A stretch of DNA of 56,897 bases from Rossellomorea sp. SC111 (GCF_024733565.1 NZ_JANIOC010000023.1:1-56897), one strand, 5' to 3'. Numbered from the stretch's first letter, positions 35,973 through 46,721 are shown. Notes: generated by a model not told the origin, from the letters alone. Made by a program: numbers and translations.

Positions 35973-36190
35973 TTGACTTCTATTCTCTCGCATCATATAA
36001 TATTCTTTGTGTAAAATAATGCAGCTTCAGTGAAGTCCTTTATGCTCGTATTTTGTTCCTCTACACTTTGAGGTGTATCTTGTAACCCTCTGCTGCTAGG
36101 GCGAAGGTACATGAAAACAAAATGCACATAATTGTTTATTCACAGGTGTTTTTATTTTACAACAAAATAAAAACAATAAAGGAGGAGTCA
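35973..36190 (+). promoter_or_regulatory. rpsD promoter and long leader (probable S4 autoregulatory leader)
   Basis: Promoter -35 TTGACT (35973-35978), a 17-base spacer and -10 TATAAT (35996-36001). The start near 36008 gives a leader of about 185 bases before the ATG, containing several short complementary stretches (for example CACTTTGAGGTG). In Firmicutes ribosomal protein S4 binds such a leader to repress rpsD; the fold itself was not computed. The gap 35856-36193 holds nothing else. Confidence 0.7.
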
Positions 36191-36193
36191 TTC

Positions 36194-36796
36194 ATGGCTC
36201 GATATACTGGCCCAAGCTGGAAATTATCTCGTCGTCTTGGAATCTCTCTAAGCGGTACGGGTAAAGAATTAGAAAAGCGTCCTTACGCTCCTGGACAACA
36301 TGGTCCTAACCAACGTAAAAAAATCTCTGAATACGGTTTACAACTTCAAGAGAAGCAAAAACTTCGTCATATGTACGGAGTAACTGAGCGTCAATTCCGT
36401 AACCTATTTGACCAAGCTGGCAAATTACAAGGTAAACACGGTGAAAACTTCATGGCGCTACTTGAGTGCCGCCTGGATAACGTTGTTTATCGTTTAGGCC
36501 TTGCTCGTACTCGTCGTCAAGCACGTCAACTTGTTAACCACGGTCACGTTACAGTGAACGGATCTCGCGTAGACATCCCTTCATTCCGCGTTCTTCCTGG
36601 TCAAACAATCTCAGTTCGTGAAAAATCACGCAACCTTGACATCATCAAAGAAGCGATGGAAGTGAACAGCTTTGTTCCTGAATTCCTAACTTTCGATGCT
36701 GACAAATTAGAAGGTACATTCACACGCGTTCCTGAACGTTCTGAATTACCAGCTGAAATCAATGAAGCTCTTATCGTTGAGTTCTACTCTCGTTAA
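36194..36796 (+). CDS. rpsD: 30S ribosomal protein S4
   Basis: 200 residues, full length. [18 protein letters not shown] at the start and the S4 RNA-binding domain ([20 protein letters not shown], about residues 88-107) identify it. A 16S rRNA assembly protein that also represses its own leader in Bacillus. The ATG at 36194 follows AAAGGAGGAGTCATTC; the frame extends to 36122 within the leader. Monocistronic. Confidence 0.98.
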   Translation: MARYTGPSWKLSRRLGISLSGTGKELEKRPYAPGQHGPNQRKKISEYGLQLQEKQKLRHMYGVTERQFRNLFDQAGKLQGKHGENFMALLECRLDNVVYRLGLARTRRQARQLVNHGHVTVNGSRVDIPSFRVLPGQTISVREKSRNLDIIKEAMEVNSFVPEFLTFDADKLEGTFTRVPERSELPAEINEALIVEFYSR

Positions 36797-36806
36797 TCTT
36801 TGTACA

Positions 36807-36840
36807 AAAACACTGTCCACTATGTGGGCAGTGTTTTTTT
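36807..36840 (+). terminator. rpsD terminator
   Basis: AAAACACTG and CAGTGTTTT arms with an inner CC/GG pair and a run of T. Confidence 0.88.
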
Positions 36841-36898
36841 TGTATTCTAAATAGGCTCTTTTCGTAAACTTTGATATCATGGATGGTAGTGAGGAGTG

Positions 36899-36993
36899 GT
36901 TGATTTCCGCTGCAGGTGCTCGCTTTCCCTCACCATCTACCCATACACAAATAGACAGAGCCTCGGCAGTTCCTATGTTAGAAAACAACAAAA
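36899..36993. repeat. Chimeric repeat: end of one palindromic element joined to the flank of another
   Basis: Bases 36899-36928 equal the GTTGATTTCCGCTGCAGGTG end of the long element. Bases 36928-36993 equal, in reverse complement and with few differences, the flank and start of the element at 56722-56790 (shared CCTCACCATCTA, ATAGACAGAGCCTCGGCA, TCCTATGTTAGAAAACAAC). The join lies in the GCTTTCC that both elements share. It is located between rpsD and tyrS. Confidence 0.85.
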
Positions 36994-37055
36994 AAGCACG
37001 GCACCCGCTCCAAAATAAGAGAAACGGATACCGCGCTGATAGATTCTATATTCTA

Positions 37056-38570
<1,515 letters not shown>

Positions 38571-38726
38571 ATTGCATGTATTATTTGTACAAAAATCCGA
38601 TAGATGACGGATTATCATTACTATCACTATATTAGGTTTTTACCATATTCTAAAATAATAGTCAACTAAATGCATGATAAAAGACCATTTTATTTGACTT
38701 TTTACGACAGCCTTCCTGGAATTATG

Positions 38727-38758
38727 CTATAATGGGAATGTTCTGGGGGGAATGATAT
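38727..38758 (+). promoter_or_regulatory. Promoter and ribosome site of the penicillin-binding protein gene
   Basis: An extended -10, TGCTATAAT (38727-38735), is followed by the ribosome site GGGGGGAATGATAT before the ATG at 38759. No good -35 is seen at the right distance (ACGACA at 18 bases), which fits an extended -10 promoter. Confidence 0.5.
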
Positions 38759-41710
38759 ATGAAGGAAAAATGGAACATATTACGTGAAAAATTAGACCCT
38801 GCAATCAGGTTCTTTTCAAATACTAGACTTCAAAAACGAGCAAGAATTACATACGGTGTATTCTGGAACCTCTCTTTAATCCTGGCCGTCATCTTTGTAC
38901 TGGGATTCGCATTTGCAGGAGGAGTCGGAGCGGGTTATTTCGCTTCACTCGTCAAGGAAGAACCGATCCGTCCTTATGACCAAATGAAAAAGGACATCTA
39001 CAACTACGAAGAAACCTCTCGACTTTACTTCTCGGATGATGTATATCTCGGGAAACTCCGGACCGACCTGGAACGGGAAGAAGTGAAGCTTGAAGATATT
39101 TCAGAAGATCTGCAGCATGCCGTCATCGCCACGGAAGATGAGTACTTCAACGAACATAACGGTGTCGTGCCGAAAGCAATCATGCGCGCCGTCCTACAGG
39201 AATTCACGAATTCATCTACCCAATCGGGCGGGAGTACACTCACCCAACAGCTGATCAAAAATCAGATCCTCACGAATGAAGTGTCATTTGAAAGAAAAGC
39301 GAAAGAAATCCTTCTCGCTCTTCGCCTGGAAAGATTTTTTGAAAAAGATGAAATATTGGAAGCATATCTGAATGTAGCGACTCTTGGGCGTAACTCTTCC
39401 GGTCAAAACATCGCCGGCGTCCAATCTGCTGCCAAAGGGATCTTCGGAGTGGATGCAAAGGATTTGTCCCTGCCTCAGTCAGCTTTCATCGCCGGACTTC
39501 CACAGGCACCCTTCTCTTACACGCCATTTAAAAATAATGGAGAGGTAAAAGAGAATCTCGAAGCCGGGATGAGCCGTAAAAACACGGTCCTCTACCGGAT
39601 GCACCGGGAAGGTTACATCACGAAAAAGCAATATGACGATGCCGTTGCCTATGACATCTCAAAGGACTTTGTAAAGCCTAAGTCATCACCTCGGGAGCAA
39701 TACCCATGGCTCACTGCCGAACTTGAAAGCAGAGCAGTGGAAATCATGAAAAATGTGCTTGCCAAGGAAGATGGATATTCTGAACAGGATCTCGAAAATA
39801 ATGATGAACTTGAAGATAAATACCAGACGCTTGCTGACCGCAATGTCCGTCAAAGCGGGTATGAAATTCATTCGACCATCAACAAAAAGATCTATGACCA
39901 AATGCAAAAAACAAAGGATGCGTATGATATGTACGGTCCTACCAAAACCAGAACGGTAAAAGACCCTGACACAGGGAAAGAAGTAGAAATCGAAGAGCCG
40001 GTTCAGGTCGGCGCCGTTATGATCGAGAACAAAACGGGCCGCATCATCAGCTTCATCGGCGGCCGTGATTTTAAATTGGAACAAATCAACCATGCCACTC
40101 AGTCACACAGATCAAACGGATCTACCATGAAGCCTTTACTCGCTTACGGTCCAGCACTCGAATACGGGTACATCTCACCGGGATCACCGATTCCTGATGT
40201 TGGTGTCAACATTAATGGCTGGAAACCGGAAAACTATTCGTTCAGGGAGCGCGGGCTTTTCCCTGCTAGGTTCGCCCTGGCAGAATCATTGAATCTTCCA
40301 GCGGTCAGAACGTATGCGAATATTTACAACCGTAATCCTTTTAAAGAGTTTCTATTGAAAATGGGCTTCGATTCCCTTTCAAGCAGATATGACAATAACC
40401 TGTCCCTTACTCTAGGGGCAACGACGACAGGTGTCACGGTCGAAGAAAATGTGAATGCATACACCACCTTTGCCAATGGAGGAAAATTCATCGATGCCTT
40501 CATGATTGACAAGATCGTCGACAAGGATGGCAAGGTCGTCTTTGAACATAAGACAGAGCCGGTGGATGTCTTCAGTCCGCAAACCGCTTATTTAGCGATC
40601 GATATGATGAGAGATACCCTGGATCATAATCTTGGTACAGGTCGTTATGCGAAAACCTTCCTGAACTTTAATTCAGACTGGGCAGGGAAATCCGGAACGA
40701 GTCAGGATTACAAAGATCACTGGTTCGTGGCAACGAATCCCAGCATCACCTTCGGAACCTGGTTCGGTTATGACAAACCTTCTTCATTGAACACAGCTTC
40801 ATCCCGTGCTCAATATGGACATTACGGCTTGCGTAACATCCGATTATGGTCGTATCTGCTGAATGATGTCAGGGATCTTGCACCCGACCTAATCGACCCT
40901 GATGCTTCGTTCCAACAGCCGGAAGGAATCGTCAGAAGATCCTTCTGTTCCATCTCGGGACTGCTTCCATCCGAAGCATGCAGCCAGGCGGGACTGGTTA
41001 AAAGTGATTTATTCAATGCAAAATACGTACCAACCAAAACGGATGACAGCTTACTTATGAGCCGGTACGTAATGGTGAACGGAAAGAAATACCTGGCATT
41101 ACCGAATACGCCGGCAGAATTTTCACAGCCGGGTGTCATCCTGAACCCTGACTTTGTGAAAAACATCTTCGGTGCCGTTCCTGGGAATCCGGACAAACTC
41201 ATTCCGGATGGGGACGAACGATTTAAAAATGTCCTCATCGCTGAGAACAAGATTTCCGATGACGGGTCAGCTCCTGGAACCGTCAATGCAAGCGGAAACG
41301 GGAACAAAATTACGTGGACGCCATCCGCAAGTGGCGACGTCGTCGGATACAGAGTATACCGGACATCCGGCGGAAAAGTCGGAAGCGTCAAATCCGGCTC
41401 AAGTTTAGCAGTATCCGTCGGAAACGGTGATTTCTACGTGGTGGCCGTCGATGTAGCCGGCAAAGAATCTGCCCGTTCCAACACGGTCCAGATCGGACAA
41501 CCCGCACCAAAACCGGATCCCAAGCCTGAAAAACCGGGTACAGATCCGAAACCACCTGGTGATAAACCAGCCGATCCACCGCCAAAACCCGATAAACCGG
41601 ACAAGCCGGAGCCACCACCTCCTGCAGATGACGGAGGCGGCGACGGCGGGGGTGACGGAGGCGGAACCGAACCACCTACAGAACCCGATCCACCACCAGC
41701 AGAGAACTAA
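38759..41710 (+). CDS. Class A penicillin-binding protein (transglycosylase/transpeptidase)
   Basis: 983 residues. Cytosolic tail, a transmembrane helix (about 35-60), GT51 glycosyltransferase with ATEDEYFNEHNG (126-134, catalytic Glu126) and GGSTLTQQ (158-165), then a transpeptidase with S455 in STMK, SLN (510-512) and KSGTS (644-648). All catalytic motifs are intact. The C-terminus has a fibronectin-III-like domain (about 840-912) and a Pro/Lys/Asp-rich tail ending in repeated GGGD units. It polymerises and cross-links peptidoglycan outside the membrane. Its place between tyrS and acsA is not that of B. subtilis ponA, pbpF or pbpG. Own promoter and terminator. Confidence 0.93.
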   Translation: MKEKWNILREKLDPAIRFFSNTRLQKRARITYGVFWNLSLILAVIFVLGFAFAGGVGAGYFASLVKEEPIRPYDQMKKDIYNYEETSRLYFSDDVYLGKLRTDLEREEVKLEDISEDLQHAVIATEDEYFNEHNGVVPKAIMRAVLQEFTNSSTQSGGSTLTQQLIKNQILTNEVSFERKAKEILLALRLERFFEKDEILEAYLNVATLGRNSSGQNIAGVQSAAKGIFGVDAKDLSLPQSAFIAGLPQAPFSYTPFKNNGEVKENLEAGMSRKNTVLYRMHREGYITKKQYDDAVAYDISKDFVKPKSSPREQYPWLTAELESRAVEIMKNVLAKEDGYSEQDLENNDELEDKYQTLADRNVRQSGYEIHSTINKKIYDQMQKTKDAYDMYGPTKTRTVKDPDTGKEVEIEEPVQVGAVMIENKTGRIISFIGGRDFKLEQINHATQSHRSNGSTMKPLLAYGPALEYGYISPGSPIPDVGVNINGWKPENYSFRERGLFPARFALAESLNLPAVRTYANIYNRNPFKEFLLKMGFDSLSSRYDNNLSLTLGATTTGVTVEENVNAYTTFANGGKFIDAFMIDKIVDKDGKVVFEHKTEPVDVFSPQTAYLAIDMMRDTLDHNLGTGRYAKTFLNFNSDWAGKSGTSQDYKDHWFVATNPSITFGTWFGYDKPSSLNTASSRAQYGHYGLRNIRLWSYLLNDVRDLAPDLIDPDASFQQPEGIVRRSFCSISGLLPSEACSQAGLVKSDLFNAKYVPTKTDDSLLMSRYVMVNGKKYLALPNTPAEFSQPGVILNPDFVKNIFGAVPGNPDKLIPDGDERFKNVLIAENKISDDGSAPGTVNASGNGNKITWTPSASGDVVGYRVYRTSGGKVGSVKSGSSLAVSVGNGDFYVVAVDVAGKESARSNTVQIGQPAPKPDPKPEKPGTDPKPPGDKPADPPPKPDKPDKPEPPPPADDGGGDGGGDGGGTEPPTEPDPPPAEN

Positions 41711-41721
41711 TGCTTGATTGC

Positions 41722-41760
41722 AAAGAGGGAAACGTCGTTATGACGTCTCCCTCTTTTTGT
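41722..41760 (+). terminator. Terminator of the penicillin-binding protein gene
   Basis: AAAGAGGGAAACGTC and GACGTCTCCCTCTTT form a 15-base stem with one mismatch, followed by TTGTTTT. Confidence 0.9.
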
Positions 41761-41808
41761 TTTATGGTGTCTTATCCTTAATTGAGTAACCAACCACTGA
41801 TAGTTAGA

Positions 41809-41997
41809 ATAAGCGGAGATTTTCCGGTTAAGACTGCAGAATAGAGCTTTCTTCTGGATATAAGCGGAGGTATTCCGACTAAGCAAAGGAAAATTTACCA
41901 TTTACACGTTTTCCGATTAAATAGTCGGAATCTTTCCGTCTATTTAAGGTGATTTTCCGTGCTATTTGATAAATAAGCGGAATTCTTCCGCTTATTT
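41809..41997. repeat. Array of CGGA/TTCCG palindromic words
   Basis: Four units have CGGA followed by TTCCG exactly 8 bases later (41814/41822, 41865/41873, 41926/41934, 41978/41986), and single TTCCG words lie at 41911 and 41955. The last unit is a perfect palindrome, AAATAAGCGGAA and TTCCGCTTATTT (41971-41997, 3-base loop). It lies in the 512-base gap between the terminators of the convergent penicillin-binding protein and acsA genes; no gene is visible there. Confidence 0.82.
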
Positions 41998-42049
41998 ACC
42001 AAACTGGCTTTAGCCTCCTTCCTTTATTGAACATGGAAAATAAATTTAA

Positions 42050-42087
42050 AAAAAGGCTTAGAGATATCTGCATCTCTAAGCCTTTTT
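42050..42087. terminator. Perfect hairpin, bidirectional terminator type
   Basis: AAAAAGGCTTAGAGAT and ATCTCTAAGCCTTTTT are perfect 16-base arms with a 6-base loop. It is 135 bases past the acsA stop and may end acsA transcripts. Confidence 0.8.
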
Positions 42088-42222
42088 GACTGTGATATAA
42101 ACTGTGAATTATATTGTGGAAGTTTAGGTGATTTGCTATTTGAATTGGTCTACGATTAACCGTTTTGCACCCCACAAGTAAACCCCCACTCACAAAGAGC
42201 AGGGGTCCACACCACTTATCTA

Positions 42223-43941
42223 TCAGTCTTCCATTGTACTCAAATCACCTGTCGGCAAATCTAATTCCCATGCCTTCAATACGCGGCGCATGATTTTTCC
42301 GCTACGCGTCTTCGGAAGCTTGTCGCGGAATTCGATTTCCCTCGGTGCCGCGTGGGCAGCGAGTCCTTTTTTCACGAATTGGCGAATCTCTTCCTTCAAC
42401 TCGTCTGTCACTTCGTATCCGTCACGAAGGGCGATGAATGCTTTGATGACTTCCCCGCGGACCGGATCCGGCTTCCCGATTACACCAGCTTCTGCGACAG
42501 CGGGATGTTCGACAAGCTTGCTTTCCACCTCGAAAGGACCTACCCTTTCCCCTGAAGTCATGATGACATCATCGATCCGTCCCTGGAACCAGAAGTATCC
42601 GTCTTCGTCCATGTAAGCGGAATCACCTGAAACATACCAATCGCCAGGCATGAAGTATGATTCGTACTTCTCTGGGTTATTCCAGATCTGATTCATCATC
42701 GATGGCCAGCCTTTTTTGATGGCCAGGTTCCCCATCCGGTAAGGTTCTACTTCATTTCCTTGATCATCAACGATCGCGGCTTGGATACCAGGGAATGGTT
42801 TTCCCATGGAGCCCGGTTTGATTTCAAGGCTTGGATAGTTACAGATCAGCTGACCGCCTGTTTCCGTCATCCACCACGTATCATGGATGCGCAGGTTGAA
42901 TACTTTCATTCCCCAACGGACAACCTCGGGATTCAATGGTTCTCCCACGCTGAGGATATGACGGAGGGAGCTCAGGTCGAATTGCTTCACGACTTCATCC
43001 CCTGCACCCATCAGCATCCGGAAGGCAGTCGGTGCGCTATACCAGACCGTCACACCGTAGTCTTCAATCGTTTTATACCAGTTCTCCGGCTTGAAACGTC
43101 CCCCGACAATGACATTGGAGGCGCCCGTCAGCCACGGACCGAAGATTCCATAGGAAGTACCTGTGACCCAGCCAGGATCCGCTGTGCACCAATACACATC
43201 TTCCTCTTGAAGGTCCAGGACCCATTTAGACGTTTGATAGTGCTGGATCATTGCGTTATGGACGTGAAGGACCCCTTTGGGCTTTCCAGTGGAACCGGAC
43301 GTATAGTGAAGGATCAGACCATCGTTCCGGTCCACCCATTCAACTTGCAGCTTATCGCTTGCTTCAGCAAACTTCGTCATGAAGTCTACGTGAACATCAT
43401 CTTCCTCCACACCTTCTCCTACAAGGAAGACGTGCTTCAGATTCGGAAGCTCACTTACAGGAACCCTTTTCAGTAGCTCGGGAGTGGTGATGAGAACCTT
43501 TGCTTCGCTATCCTCCAGGCGATCCCGGACAGCTCCCTCCATGAATGCTTCAAACAGGGGTCCCACGATGGCTCCGAGTTTGATCGCACCTAGAACGGAG
43601 AAATACAATTCCGGTGATCTTGGCATAAAGATGAAGACACGGTCACCTTTCTCAACATCCCCAAACCTCTTCAATACATTTCCTGCTTTGTTCGACATCT
43701 TCTTCATATCAGAGTACGTATATTTTTCATCACGTTCTGCATCTCGGTAATAAAGAGCGACTTTATTCTTCCTGAAAGACACTGCATGCCGGTCAATCGC
43801 TTCGTGTGCAAGATTGACGCGACCTGTTTCCGCCCATGAAAATTCCTTCTCGACGTCTTTCCAATCGAATGAATCATACGTATTTTCATAGCTTTCAAGA
43901 TTATAGTTTCCCTTCGTCACTGGTAGCGCTTCCACTTTCAT
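42223..43941 (-). CDS. acsA: Acetyl-CoA synthetase (AMP-forming)
   Basis: Activates acetate for growth on acetate and acetoin. 572 residues of the ANL superfamily: ATP loop HYTSGSTGKPKGVLHVHN near 215, TWWMTETGGQ near 345, hinge YFWFQGRIDDVIMTSG and C-terminal PKTRSGKIMRR. The lysine in SGK is residue 549, the position that AcuA acetylates in B. subtilis AcsA. Divergent from acuABC, which encode its modifying enzymes; the shared gap carries a cre for carbon repression. Confidence 0.96.
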   Translation of the reverse strand: MKVEALPVTKGNYNLESYENTYDSFDWKDVEKEFSWAETGRVNLAHEAIDRHAVSFRKNKVALYYRDAERDEKYTYSDMKKMSNKAGNVLKRFGDVEKGDRVFIFMPRSPELYFSVLGAIKLGAIVGPLFEAFMEGAVRDRLEDSEAKVLITTPELLKRVPVSELPNLKHVFLVGEGVEEDDVHVDFMTKFAEASDKLQVEWVDRNDGLILHYTSGSTGKPKGVLHVHNAMIQHYQTSKWVLDLQEEDVYWCTADPGWVTGTSYGIFGPWLTGASNVIVGGRFKPENWYKTIEDYGVTVWYSAPTAFRMLMGAGDEVVKQFDLSSLRHILSVGEPLNPEVVRWGMKVFNLRIHDTWWMTETGGQLICNYPSLEIKPGSMGKPFPGIQAAIVDDQGNEVEPYRMGNLAIKKGWPSMMNQIWNNPEKYESYFMPGDWYVSGDSAYMDEDGYFWFQGRIDDVIMTSGERVGPFEVESKLVEHPAVAEAGVIGKPDPVRGEVIKAFIALRDGYEVTDELKEEIRQFVKKGLAAHAAPREIEFRDKLPKTRSGKIMRRVLKAWELDLPTGDLSTMED

Positions 43942-43977
43942 ATACCGTATCCCCCTTATGTAAGAAATTACAATCTT

Positions 43978-44006
43978 ATTATAGTATAAAACGAATATTT
44001 TCTCAA
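43978..44006 (-). promoter_or_regulatory. acsA promoter
   Basis: On the minus strand -35 TTGAGA (44001-44006), a 17-base spacer and -10 TATAAT (43978-43983), about 40 bases before the start codon. Confidence 0.75.
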
Positions 44007-44126
44007 TTTTTTAAAAAATCTGCCATAGAGTAGACGGACTGGATTCTTCAGTGAAATCCTTTCTAAACGCTGTCACTAATAGGTATTTCAGAATAACAAT
44101 CCTAATCTGAACGTCTGAATTTTTTG

Positions 44127-44162
44127 TGAAAGCGCTCTCTCGTTTTTAATTTCATGTATAAT
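44127..44162 (+). promoter_or_regulatory. acuABC promoter with overlapping cre
   Basis: TGAAAGCGCTCTCT (44127-44140) matches the cre consensus at all fixed positions but the last. It covers the -35 position of the -10 TATAAT at 44157-44162, the place for CcpA repression of the acu operon. Confidence 0.75.
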
Positions 44163-44194
44163 GGAAGGGAGGAATATCTTTAGGTGGTGTCCAG

Positions 44195-44827
44195 ATGAAA
44201 TTGAAAAAAACCTATAATGCAACAGAGTTAAAGACAACAAAAGGAAATATCATTATTGAAGGTCCGATTTCGGCAGAAGAGTTGTCCCGCCTTGATTTCC
44301 ACGAGGACCTGGTTGCTTTCAGACCTCCTGCCCAGCAGCACAAAGCCCTTATCGAGATTGCCGGTTTACCTGAAGGGCGTATCTTGATTGCAAGAGACAA
44401 TCATACCATTGTCGGATACGTTACATACTTATACCCTGACCCCCTCGAACGGTGGTCCCAGGGAAAGATGGAGAATCTGATCGAGCTTGGTGCCATCGAA
44501 GTCATCCCGAAATTCCGCGGGGCGGCCGTCGGGAAGAATCTATTAAAAGTATCCATGATGGATGATCATATGGAAGATTACATCGTCATTACGACAGAAT
44601 ACTATTGGCACTGGGACCTCAAAGGGACTGGCCTGAACGTATGGGAATACCGGAAAGTGATGGAGAAGATGATGAACGCCGGCGGATTGGAATATTACGC
44701 AACGGATGACCCTGAAATCAGTTCCCATCCGGCCAACTGCTTGATGGCAAGAATCGGGAAACGAGTGGATTCGGATTCCATTCAGCAATTTGACCAGCTT
44801 CGATTCATGAATCGTTTTATGTATTAA
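44195..44827 (+). CDS. acuA: Protein acetyltransferase AcuA (GNAT)
   Basis: Inactivates acetyl-CoA synthetase by acetylating its active-site lysine. 210 residues with a GNAT core; the acetyl-CoA-binding part is IEVIPKFRGAAVGKNLL (about residues 103-119). The ATG follows GGTGGTGTCCAG. First gene of acuABC, ahead of acuB by 29 bases. Confidence 0.93.
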   Translation: MKLKKTYNATELKTTKGNIIIEGPISAEELSRLDFHEDLVAFRPPAQQHKALIEIAGLPEGRILIARDNHTIVGYVTYLYPDPLERWSQGKMENLIELGAIEVIPKFRGAAVGKNLLKVSMMDDHMEDYIVITTEYYWHWDLKGTGLNVWEYRKVMEKMMNAGGLEYYATDDPEISSHPANCLMARIGKRVDSDSIQQFDQLRFMNRFMY

Positions 44828-44856
44828 CGTGACTGTTTCTAAAAGGGGTGGAGAGC

Positions 44857-45504
44857 GTGATTGTAGAAGAGATAATGAAAACGAAAATCGAAACATTGAA
44901 AGCCGATGATACGATTGAATCGGCTATAAACTTAATGAGGGAAAAGAAAATCAAACATATCCCGATCACGAATGACGAGATGGAAGTCGTCGGCATCGTA
45001 AGTGACCGGGACGTGAAGGATGGTACACCTTCTATTTTCCATGATGGATCTGTTACTTCCGAGTTACAGAAGCCTCTTAAATTCATTATGAAGACCGACG
45101 TGATCACGGGGCATCCACTGGATTTCGTGGAGGAAGTCGCTGCCCTTTTTTATGAGCATCATATCAGCTGTCTTCCAATCCTGAAGGAAGAGAAGCTCGT
45201 TGGCATCATTACGGAAACCGATCTCTTGTATACCCTCATTCAATTGACCGGTGCACATCAGCCCGGATCTCAGATTGAAGTGAAGGTCCCTCATAAAGCA
45301 GGCATCCTCTATGAAGTGGCCGGCATCATCAGACGGCATAATTCCAATATCCAAAGTGTCCTTGTCTATCCGGATAAGAAAGACGATGCCTTTAAAATCC
45401 TTGTATTCCGGGTACGGACGATGAACCCGATGAACGTGATCAGTGACCTTAAGAATGAAGGATATGACGTGTTATGGCCAAACATGCCGGGAATTTCATC
45501 ATGA
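44857..45504 (+). CDS. acuB: Acetoin utilization protein AcuB (CBS-ACT)
   Basis: 215 residues: two CBS repeats (about 1-60 and 75-130; IKHIPITNDEMEVVGIVSDRD and SCLPILKEEKLVGIITETD) and a C-terminal ACT-like domain (EVKVPHKAGILYEVAGII). CBS pairs usually sense adenosyl nucleotides; the exact role in acetate and acetoin use is unsettled. The start chosen is GTG 44857, behind AAGGGGTGGAG; an upstream GTG at 44848 would lie within that ribosome site. Overlaps acuC by 4 bases. Confidence 0.92.
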   Translation: MIVEEIMKTKIETLKADDTIESAINLMREKKIKHIPITNDEMEVVGIVSDRDVKDGTPSIFHDGSVTSELQKPLKFIMKTDVITGHPLDFVEEVAALFYEHHISCLPILKEEKLVGIITETDLLYTLIQLTGAHQPGSQIEVKVPHKAGILYEVAGIIRRHNSNIQSVLVYPDKKDDAFKILVFRVRTMNPMNVISDLKNEGYDVLWPNMPGISS

Positions 45505-46676
45505 CAAAGGATGCTGTCTTTATTTATTCAGATGAACTGCTGGGGTACCGGTTCTCTGATGAGCATCCCTTCAATCAGACCCGGATTACCCTGACGATGG
45601 ACCTCTTAAAGGAAGTGAAGGCTCTTCAACCGGATGATATCGTTCCTCCGCGAATGGCTACAGACGAAGAGTTATTTCTAAATCATGATCCCAACTATGT
45701 AAATGCTGTCAGACAAGCGAGTAATGGCCAGCTTTCTCAAGATCAGGCAGAAGGGTTCGGGATCGGTACAGAAGATACCCCTATGTTTCAAGGTATGCAT
45801 GAAGCAAGCGCGTATTTAGTGGGAGGCACTCTGACGGCCGTTGACTGCGTCATGACGGGTAAAGCGAAGCATGCCCTCCACTTGGGGGGCGGATTGCATC
45901 ACGGGTTCAAGGGTAAGGCTTCCGGGTTCTGCATTTATAACGACAGTTCCGTGGCTATCCGCTATTTACAGGAAAAATACGGGGCAAGGGTATTGTATGT
46001 CGATACCGATGCCCATCATGGGGATGGGGTCCAGTGGTCATTTTACGATGATCCCGATGTGTGCACCCTGTCGATTCACGAGACAGGCCGGTATCTCTTC
46101 CCCGGAACGGGCAATATCAATGAGCGCGGTCACGGAAAAGGATATGGATATTCATTCAATATCCCCCTTGATGCCTTCACGGAAGATGAGTCGTGGCTCG
46201 AGGCCTATGAGATGTCCTTCCGGGAAGTCATTGAATTCTTCAAACCGGACGTGATCCTGACCCAAAATGGGGCGGATGCCCATTACTATGATCCACTCAC
46301 CCATCTTTCGGCAACCATGAACATTTACCGGGAGATCCCTCGTATCGCCCATGAGCTTGCCCACGAGTACTGTGATGGGAAATGGATTGCCGTCGGTGGC
46401 GGCGGCTATGATATTTGGAGAGTCGTCCCCCGTGCCTGGAGCATGATCTGGATGGAAATGACGGGGCAGATGGATCTTGCCTCCTCTTTTCCATCCAAAT
46501 GGGTCGAACGCTGGAAAGGAAAAGCAGGCGTCACGTTACCGACAGAATGGACAGATGCGCCCGATATCTATAAGCCGATACCGAGAAAAGGGGAAATCAC
46601 GGAAAAGAACAAACAAACCGTCGAAAGAGCCCTTTACTCCATCCGGCAGCAACTGAAACACAAGCCATCGATTTGA
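45501..46676 (+). CDS. acuC: Acetoin utilization deacetylase AcuC
   Basis: Histone-deacetylase-fold enzyme that reactivates acetylated AcsA. 391 residues from ATG 45501, which overlaps the acuB stop (ATGA). Catalytic and zinc motifs are HLGGGLHHGFKGKASGFC, DTDAHHGDGVQWSFY and GADAHYYDPL. The frame extends upstream to 45474 inside acuB, but the coupled ATG fits the family start. Last gene of acuABC, followed by a terminator. Confidence 0.94.
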   Translation: MTKDAVFIYSDELLGYRFSDEHPFNQTRITLTMDLLKEVKALQPDDIVPPRMATDEELFLNHDPNYVNAVRQASNGQLSQDQAEGFGIGTEDTPMFQGMHEASAYLVGGTLTAVDCVMTGKAKHALHLGGGLHHGFKGKASGFCIYNDSSVAIRYLQEKYGARVLYVDTDAHHGDGVQWSFYDDPDVCTLSIHETGRYLFPGTGNINERGHGKGYGYSFNIPLDAFTEDESWLEAYEMSFREVIEFFKPDVILTQNGADAHYYDPLTHLSATMNIYREIPRIAHELAHEYCDGKWIAVGGGGYDIWRVVPRAWSMIWMEMTGQMDLASSFPSKWVERWKGKAGVTLPTEWTDAPDIYKPIPRKGEITEKNKQTVERALYSIRQQLKHKPSI

Positions 46677-46721
46677 TCTAAGACTAACAAGTGTACAGTA
46701 GAGATGATAGAATGATAGAAT

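Noticed and set aside
42185..42222. Weak hairpin just after acsA
   Set aside because: The stem GTGGACCCC/GTGGGGG pairs poorly; the perfect hairpin at 42050-42087 is the better terminator.
45474..45500. Upstream ATG for acuC
   Set aside because: It lies inside acuB; the ATG at 45501 overlapping the acuB stop fits coupled translation and the family start.
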